In this document: piece by piece, positions 25,101-29,536 of the stretch
Layout of the letters: the number at the start of each line of letters is the position of its first letter
Position numbering within the stretch: position 1 is the stretch's first letter
DNA from: Microtetraspora glauca
GTDB taxonomy: Bacteria; Actinomycetota; Actinomycetes; Streptomycetales; Streptomycetaceae
NCBI GenBank assembly: GCA_000721275.1
Contig: JOFO01000063.1
Coordinates: forward strand, 1-29,536
Length of the DNA stretch: 29,536 nt
Reading direction: 5' to 3'
Program-made: the position numbers and the translations under genes
Notes under the pieces: model-generated
What the model was told of the DNA's origin: nothing
The model's database searches: none
What the model saw: only the letters and a program-made list of their open reading frames with translations

Positions 25101-28100
25101 CGACGCCGTGCCGGGCAAGTCGCGGCTCGACGCCCTGGTCGGCGCCGCCCTGCCCGCCTACATGGTGCCGGACGCCTATGTGGACCTCGACGTCCTGCCG
25201 CTCACCGACAACGGCAAGGTGGCCCGCGCCAAGCTCCCGCTGCCCACGCGCGACACCATCCTGCGCTCGGGCGAGGAGCCGGAGTCCGGTGCCGCGCCCG
25301 AGGCGGGCCCCGAGTCCGCGCCGGAGAAGGCGGCGGCACCGGAGCCCGCGACGGTCGCGGAGCCGGCCGCCGCGCCGGTGGCCGAAGCCACCACCGAGTC
25401 CGCCGGAGCCACCGAGACCGTCGAGTCCGCCGGAACCGTCGAGTCCGCCGAAACCGGTATGACGGAGGAGGCGCTGGCGCGGACCATCGCGCGGGTCTTC
25501 GCGGCCACGCTGGACCACCCCGGCTTCGACGTCCACGCCAACTTCTTCGACCTGGGCGGCGACTCGGTGAACGTCACCGTCGCCGCCGCGCGCCTCGGCG
25601 ACGAGGTGGGCGCCTCCGTCACCGCCCCCGCCATCTTCGCCTCGGGAACCCCGGTGAAGCTGGCCCGCCTCCTGGGCGCCGAGGGCGTCGTGCCCCTGCG
25701 CGACCAGGAGACGGAGACGGCCGTCGAGACGGCGCCCGTCGCCGCCGAGGCCGCCGCCGCGCCCGCCGCGTCCACGCCGGCCACGCCCGTCACCCCGGCC
25801 GCTTCGGTCACCCCGGCCGCCCGGTCGACCGCACCCGCCACGCCGTCCGCCGCCCCCGTCCCGGCCCCCACGGCCGCGCGGCCGGCCGACGACGGCGCCC
25901 TCGCCGTCATCGGCATGGCGTGCCGGTTCCCCGGCGCGAGCACCCCGGACGAGCTCTGGCAGAACCTCGTCGCCGGCGTGTCCAGCATCGGCGACGCCCC
26001 CGAGGGCAAGCGCGGCTGGGCCCACCTGTGGTCCGAGGCGGGCGCCGACGACGTGCGCATGGGCTGGGTCGACGGCGTCGAGTACTTCGACGCCGCCCGC
26101 TTCGGGCTCACCGACCGCGAGGCGCGCCGCATGGACCCGCTCCAGCGGATCCTGCTCAGCGTCACCGCCGAGGCCATGGACAGCTGCGGCCGGGACCACA
26201 CCTCGCTCGGCGCCGCCACCGGCGTCTTCGTCGGCGCCATCGCCAGCGACTTCCCGGAGATCGTGGCCCGCAGCATCGGCCACTCCGACCCGCACGTGGC
26301 CACCGGCACGGCCCCCTCCATGGTCGCCAACCGCCTGTCCCACGTCTTCGACTGGTCCGGCCCGAGCTTCGCCGTCGACACGGCCTGCTCGTCGTCCCTC
26401 GTCGCCCTGCACGAGGCCGCCATGCACCTGCGGGCCGGCGAGGTCGACGCCGCCGTGGTGGCCGCCGCCAACCTGGTGCTCACCCCGGCCAAGACCCGCT
26501 CCTTCACCCGCAACGGCATGCTCTCCCCGCAGGGCGCCTGCCGGGCCTTCGACGACGCCGCCGACGGCTATGTGCGGGGCGAGGGCGCCGGCGCCCTCAT
26601 CCTCAAGCGGCTCTCCGACGCCGAGCGCGACGGGGACCCGGTCCTCGCCGTCATCCGAGGCACCGCCGTCAATCACACCGGCGGCAGCGCCGGCTTCCTC
26701 ACCGCGCCGAGCAGGCCGGCCCAGGAAGCCGTGCTGCGCCGGGCGCTGGCCCGCTCCGGGCGCTCCGCCGCCGACATCGGCTACGTCGAGGCGCACGGCA
26801 CCGGCACCCAGCTCGGCGACCTCATCGAGCTGGAGGCCCTCCACGCGGTCCTCGGCGAGCCCGTCGGCCGCGCGCCGGTCGCGGTGGGCTCCGTGAAGAC
26901 CAACATCGGCCACCTGGAGCCCGCCGCGGGCATCGCCGGCCTCATCAAGACGGTGCTGGCGCTCCAGGCGGCCCACATCCCGCCGTCCCTGAACTACGAG
27001 ACCCCGAACCGGTCGTTCGACTTCGACGGCTCCCCGCTGTTCGTGGCCGACCGGCTCCTCCCGTGGGGCCCCGGCCCGCGCGTCGCGGGCGTCAGCAGCT
27101 TCGGCTTCGGCGGTGCGAACGCCCACGTCGTGGTCGAGGCAGCACCGGGCACGGAGCAGGGCGGCACGGACTCCGGTCCGCAGCTCCTGGTCCTCTCGGC
27201 CGGCTCCGAAGACGCGCTGCGCACCCTCGCCCGCCGGCTCGTGCTCATGCTGCGCTCCGCCTACTGCCCCTCCCTGGAGGCCCTGGCAGAGGCGAGCCGG
27301 CTGCGTCCGGCCGGGGTGCACCGGCTGGCGTGCGTCGCGGACAGCGCCGAGCAGCTCCAGGACAAGCTCCAGCTGTTCCTGGCCGGCGTCGAGGACGTGC
27401 GCTCCCTCCACGTGGGGGTCGCCTCCACGGCGGCACGCCCGTACGGGCTGCCCACCGCAGCGCCCGCGGACCGCGGCGAACTCGCCGCCGCGGCGCGGGC
27501 GTTCGTCGCGGGCGCCGACCTCGCCTCCGGGCCGCGCCGCCGGGCGGGGGTGCGCTTCCCGACCGCGCCGCACGCCGAGAAGTACCTGTGGCTCGAGCCC
27601 GCGCAGCAGCAGCCCGCGCCCGCTCCCGCCCGTACGCGCAGCACGTGGACGGACCACCCGGAGGCCGCGGAGCACCTCGTGCTCGGCCGGCCCACCCTGC
27701 CGGGCGCCGGCTACCCGGCCAAGGTCGCCGACTTCCTCGGCCAGGACCGCTTCGGGCTGCGCGACCTCACCTTCCGGGCGGCCGTCGAGGCCCCCGCCAC
27801 GCTCACGGCCGCGCGGGACGGCGACGCCCTCGCCTTCCGCGACGGCTCCGGCGCCCTGGTGTGCACCGCCACCCTGACCGCGCCCGAGCGGCCCGCGCTC
27901 GCCGCCCCGCCCGCCGCGCACGGCTTCACCGAGGTCGGGCTCGACGCGATGTACGCCGCGTTCGCCCGCTCCGGGCTGGACTACGGCAGCGGGTTCCGCA
28001 CGGTGGCGTCCCTGTCGGTCGCCCCCGGCTCCGGGGAGGCCGTGGGCGTCCTGCGCGGCGACGCCGCCGGGATCGTGGACGCCCGGCTCCTGGACGGCGC

Positions 28101-29490
28101 CTTCCAGGTCGCGCTCGCCGCGTGCGGCGCGCAGGGGCTTTACGTCCCCTTCACCGTCGAGCGGCTCACCGTCCTCGGCCGGCTGCCCGCCACCGCCCGC
28201 GTGTACGCCCGGCGCGACCGGGACTCCGGGCCGGGCTCGGGCCTGCTGACCGCCAGTCTGGTCGTCCTCGACGGCGACGAGCCCGTGCTGGAGGCGCGGG
28301 GCATCACCTGGAAGCGGCTCTCCGCAGCCCCGTCCGGGCCGGGCGCGGCCGGTGACACCGGCCACGGCCACCGCCCGGCCCCGGCCGCGCCCACCGCTCC
28401 GGCCCCGGCGCCGGTGCGGGCCTCGGCCCCGGCCCCCGTGCCCGCCGCCAACGGGCACCTGCCCGGTAGCCGGCCGGGCCGCGCGCTGGAGGCGGCGCTG
28501 GCCGAGTGGGTGGCCGCCGCCCTGGAGCTGGACGCCGCCGAACTGGAGACCGACCGCCCGCTCCAGGAGCAGGGCCTCGACTCCATGCTCGCCGTCTCGC
28601 TGGCCCAGGACATCCGGGCCCGCCTCGGCGTCGACATCCCGGTGACCCTCGTCCTGGAGGTCGGCACGGTCGACCGCCTCGCGGAGGAGCTGCGCGACGA
28701 GTACGGCGTCACCGCCCCGCCCGCCGACGCGACCGGCCTCCCGGCCGGCGCCGACGCGGGCGGGCCGGGCGGCGGGCCGGCGCACGTACCGGCCCCGGAC
28801 CCGGCGCCGGCCGCCGCGCCCGCCCCGGCCCTGGCCGCCGTGCCCACCGGGGCTCCGGCCCCGGCCCCCGGCCCGGCCGCGGCCCCCGCCGCGCTCGCGG
28901 CCGTCCCCGCCGCCCCCGAGGCGGCGGACGCCGACACGCACGACATCGCCGTCATCGGCGTCGACGGGGTGTTCCCCAACGCCGGGAGCACCGACGAGCT
29001 GTGGCGGGTCCTGGTGGAGGGCGAGGACTGCCTGACCGAGGTCCCGGCCTCCCGCTGGGACATCGACGCCTACTACGGGACGGACGGCGCCCCCGGCACC
29101 GTCTACCTGCGGCGGGCGGGCTTCGTCGAGGGTCTGACCGACTTCGACCCCGGCTTCTTCCGGCTCTCGCCCGCCGAGGCCGAGTGGATCGACCCGCAGC
29201 AGCGCCACCTCGTCCAGTCCGCCTGGCGGGCCCTGGAGGACGCGGGCCTCGCGGGCAGGACCCAGCCGGCCACCGGCGTCTTCGTCGGCGCCAGCTACCA
29301 GCACTACCGCGACACCGTCGTCGGGGACGTCGTCCAGACGCCCGCCGGCCTGGGCAACCACAACGCGATCCTGGCGAACCGGGTGAGTTTCTTCCTGGAT
29401 CTGCACGGGCCGAGCATGACGATCGACACGCTGTGCTCGTCGTCGCTGGTGGCGCTGCACACGGCGGCGTGCCGGGTGAGGGTGTGGTGA
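22147..29490 (+). CDS. Hybrid NRPS/trans-AT polyketide synthase: FT-(cryptic)-A(Gly)-PCP-KS-DH-ACP-KS, 3' end disrupted
   Basis: A 2447-residue megasynthase, in order: formyltransferase (1-310; N91, H93 and D129 match the N-H-D catalytic set); a cryptic segment (311-530); adenylation domain (553-1035) with FTSGSTGDPKG and specificity residues DILQLGLIWK, the glycine code; PCP (1105-1177, Ser1140 in LGGDS); KS1 (1250-1665; C1414, H1550, H1589); a short post-KS linker; DH (1835-2058; H1843 in HLVLGRPTLP, D1983 in LLDGAFQ); ACP (2110-2185, Ser2146 in GLDSM); and KS2 (from 2265, C2430 in DTLCSSS). No AT follows KS1, so malonyl units must come from a separate AT. The predicted starter is N-formylglycine. 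The ATG at 22147 or the GTG at 22141, overlapping the Rieske stop, may be the start. After residue 2441 the frame is broken: about 50 KS codons are missing. Confidence 0.9.
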   Translation: MNANCYLIGGTRVLTQCGARLLDAGVTIEGVLSDDPAVVAWAGAHDVPVHDPAGDLTALLSERPFDYLFSMVNFRILPGAVLDLPKIAAINFHDGPLPRYSGSHVPAWALYEGAPRHAATWHLMTEAVDAGGVLLERWFPVRDHATALSLTYEAAETGIELFADLVPHVARRTLPEVLDTSGRERRFYRRSARMAGGGVIHSGTTAAEAARLVKALDYGSFPNPLGVAALVTEQGAVYTRQARLIPRDETRNETTVLSVTTTAITLAAPDADLVLSDWRAVDGSTLSGQAAAQRLGIAPGAPLPAVSEERLAGIADAQKLLRPHEPWWRARLEDVRPAPLAADDFSAATAHYGHYELAYVPASREESVAVFRAFLAAVAERVGEEVFDFAWSPSGARVLAERTHGLTAARFPVRYDGGTARTLRERLDEAAARHGYTGDLEVRLGLAGRPLGADEPSFTRVMVLERAPGEEASADPHTEIALLCLTDGPPTIFVRETAMAEEEALDFVERVEDLAMAALLQGDEPPTGSTASAEAADSGAETVGELVEETGRPTVLDLFAAAAAERPGAVAVRAGNRTLDYAGLDGWADAVAARLHDEGIERGSVVGVLLERDTPLLPAMLGILRAGASFLPLDPGYPVDRLRRYVDVSDCELILTDARTHDLGASLGPARRVPEPDGAAQAVPPRVTAADLAYTLFTSGSTGDPKGVEIGHGALADFLTGIGGRLGVTADDTVLAHTTVAFDISLLELLLPLTVGATVVLASRETAADPYRLAELASRVSVAQATPSLWRLLLGTGWTPHASLTVLSGGEALSPATAERLHEPARALWNLYGPTEATIWAAAHRVESVGTFLPLGEPLPHMELHVLDEELNPCAAGSTGELYLSGTGLARGYAGRPDLTREVFVDHPATGTRLYRTGDEVRLHADGAVEWLGRTDAQVKVRGHRIEPAEIERVLERIDGVTAAVVVAARFEGRGEPRLTAYLVGDAVPGKSRLDALVGAALPAYMVPDAYVDLDVLPLTDNGKVARAKLPLPTRDTILRSGEEPESGAAPEAGPESAPEKAAAPEPATVAEPAAAPVAEATTESAGATETVESAGTVESAETGMTEEALARTIARVFAATLDHPGFDVHANFFDLGGDSVNVTVAAARLGDEVGASVTAPAIFASGTPVKLARLLGAEGVVPLRDQETETAVETAPVAAEAAAAPAASTPATPVTPAASVTPAARSTAPATPSAAPVPAPTAARPADDGALAVIGMACRFPGASTPDELWQNLVAGVSSIGDAPEGKRGWAHLWSEAGADDVRMGWVDGVEYFDAARFGLTDREARRMDPLQRILLSVTAEAMDSCGRDHTSLGAATGVFVGAIASDFPEIVARSIGHSDPHVATGTAPSMVANRLSHVFDWSGPSFAVDTACSSSLVALHEAAMHLRAGEVDAAVVAAANLVLTPAKTRSFTRNGMLSPQGACRAFDDAADGYVRGEGAGALILKRLSDAERDGDPVLAVIRGTAVNHTGGSAGFLTAPSRPAQEAVLRRALARSGRSAADIGYVEAHGTGTQLGDLIELEALHAVLGEPVGRAPVAVGSVKTNIGHLEPAAGIAGLIKTVLALQAAHIPPSLNYETPNRSFDFDGSPLFVADRLLPWGPGPRVAGVSSFGFGGANAHVVVEAAPGTEQGGTDSGPQLLVLSAGSEDALRTLARRLVLMLRSAYCPSLEALAEASRLRPAGVHRLACVADSAEQLQDKLQLFLAGVEDVRSLHVGVASTAARPYGLPTAAPADRGELAAAARAFVAGADLASGPRRRAGVRFPTAPHAEKYLWLEPAQQQPAPAPARTRSTWTDHPEAAEHLVLGRPTLPGAGYPAKVADFLGQDRFGLRDLTFRAAVEAPATLTAARDGDALAFRDGSGALVCTATLTAPERPALAAPPAAHGFTEVGLDAMYAAFARSGLDYGSGFRTVASLSVAPGSGEAVGVLRGDAAGIVDARLLDGAFQVALAACGAQGLYVPFTVERLTVLGRLPATARVYARRDRDSGPGSGLLTASLVVLDGDEPVLEARGITWKRLSAAPSGPGAAGDTGHGHRPAPAAPTAPAPAPVRASAPAPVPAANGHLPGSRPGRALEAALAEWVAAALELDAAELETDRPLQEQGLDSMLAVSLAQDIRARLGVDIPVTLVLEVGTVDRLAEELRDEYGVTAPPADATGLPAGADAGGPGGGPAHVPAPDPAPAAAPAPALAAVPTGAPAPAPGPAAAPAALAAVPAAPEAADADTHDIAVIGVDGVFPNAGSTDELWRVLVEGEDCLTEVPASRWDIDAYYGTDGAPGTVYLRRAGFVEGLTDFDPGFFRLSPAEAEWIDPQQRHLVQSAWRALEDAGLAGRTQPATGVFVGASYQHYRDTVVGDVVQTPAGLGNHNAILANRVSFFLDLHGPSMTIDTLCSSSLVALHTAACRVRVW

Positions 29491-29536
29491 CGGTGGTGCT
29501 GAAGCCGTTGCGGGCGGCTCTGCGTGACGGTGACCG
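29471..29536 (+). other. Out-of-frame continuation of KS2 at the window edge
   Basis: In the frame one base later than the megasynthase, the last bases read VPGEGVVTVVLKPLRAALRDGD. In KS1 of the same protein the equivalent VRGEGAGALILKRLSDAERDGD lies 50 residues after the LHEAA that matches the end of the intact KS2 frame (LHTAA). The intervening DNA is absent, which produces a premature TGA at 29488-29490. Confidence 0.75.

Noticed and set aside
27141..27650. Possible AT domain after KS1
   Set aside because: The roughly 170 residues between KS1 and DH lack the GHSxG and YASH-type motifs and are too short; they match a post-KS linker ending in the usual aromatic-rich boundary.
23124..28355. 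Long plus-strand frame of 1743 codons within the megasynthase
   Set aside because: Arg/Pro-rich shifted reading of the real frame, without motifs.
21958..29460. 2500-codon open frame on the minus strand opposite the megasynthase
   Set aside because: It is the expected shadow of GC-rich coding DNA; composition is Gly/Val/Arg/Asp-rich with no domains, while the plus strand has complete catalytic motifs.
1..29536. CRISPR arrays, tRNA or rRNA genes, intact insertion sequences
   Set aside because: No repeat-spacer pattern, tRNA-like cloverleaf or complete transposase with terminal repeats was seen by eye.

Overview
The window reads as Streptomyces or a close relative. GC is very high with strong C/G at third codon positions, GTG starts and ATGA/GTGA gene overlaps are common, and there are a short chaplin, an RsbW-like ATPase, a SigK-type ECF sigma factor, and a hybrid NRPS/trans-AT polyketide synthase.

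Region 1 (1-12.9 kb) is an envelope/metal island. It holds a 3'-truncated SigK-like ECF sigma gene (minus), a chaplin, an RsbW-like ATPase (minus), an MMPL transporter, a membrane-anchored sulfite-oxidase-type molybdoenzyme, an MPT70/83-like fasciclin lipoprotein, a DUF4394 secreted protein (minus), and a DUF4331-TPR-NicO nickel/cobalt transporter operon. Two kinds of regulatory signal link these genes. CCATCC...CCGAA-type elements resembling mycobacterial SigK promoters lie before sigK, the MMPL gene and the molybdoenzyme. A perfect TTGCAA-N5-TTGCAA Nur (nickel) box lies upstream of the DUF4331-NicO operon.

Region 2 (12.9-14.5 kb) is decayed DNA: an IS5-type transposase scrap, the 3' end of an MBL-fold hydrolase, and a frameshifted HEAT-repeat gene.

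Region 3 (14.57-18.4 kb) has a GntR/FadR regulator divergent from leuA. Upstream of leuA are a promoter predicted to give a leaderless transcript, a 15-residue leader peptide with three consecutive Leu codons, and a pseudoknot-capable leader matching the actinobacterial LEU element. leuA overlaps an ABC ATPase gene that looks damaged: its Walker A Lys is Arg, and its 3' end is replaced out of frame by a second, partial copy of the NicO C-terminus.

Region 4 (18.4-29.5 kb) is the left edge of a biosynthetic gene cluster. After a lower-GC regulatory region with a good housekeeping promoter come an FAD-dependent oxidoreductase, a Rieske oxygenase and a megasynthase. The megasynthase order is formyltransferase, a cryptic region, an A domain with a glycine specificity code, PCP, KS, DH, ACP and a second KS, with no AT domain. 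This predicts an N-formylglycine starter, the starter logic of oxazole polyketides such as oxazolomycin, inthomicin and conglobatin, here next to two redox enzymes I do not associate with those pathways. The second KS has an internal gap of about 50 codons and a frame change about 70 bases before the window end. This looks like a repeat collapse at a contig edge, or a real truncation.
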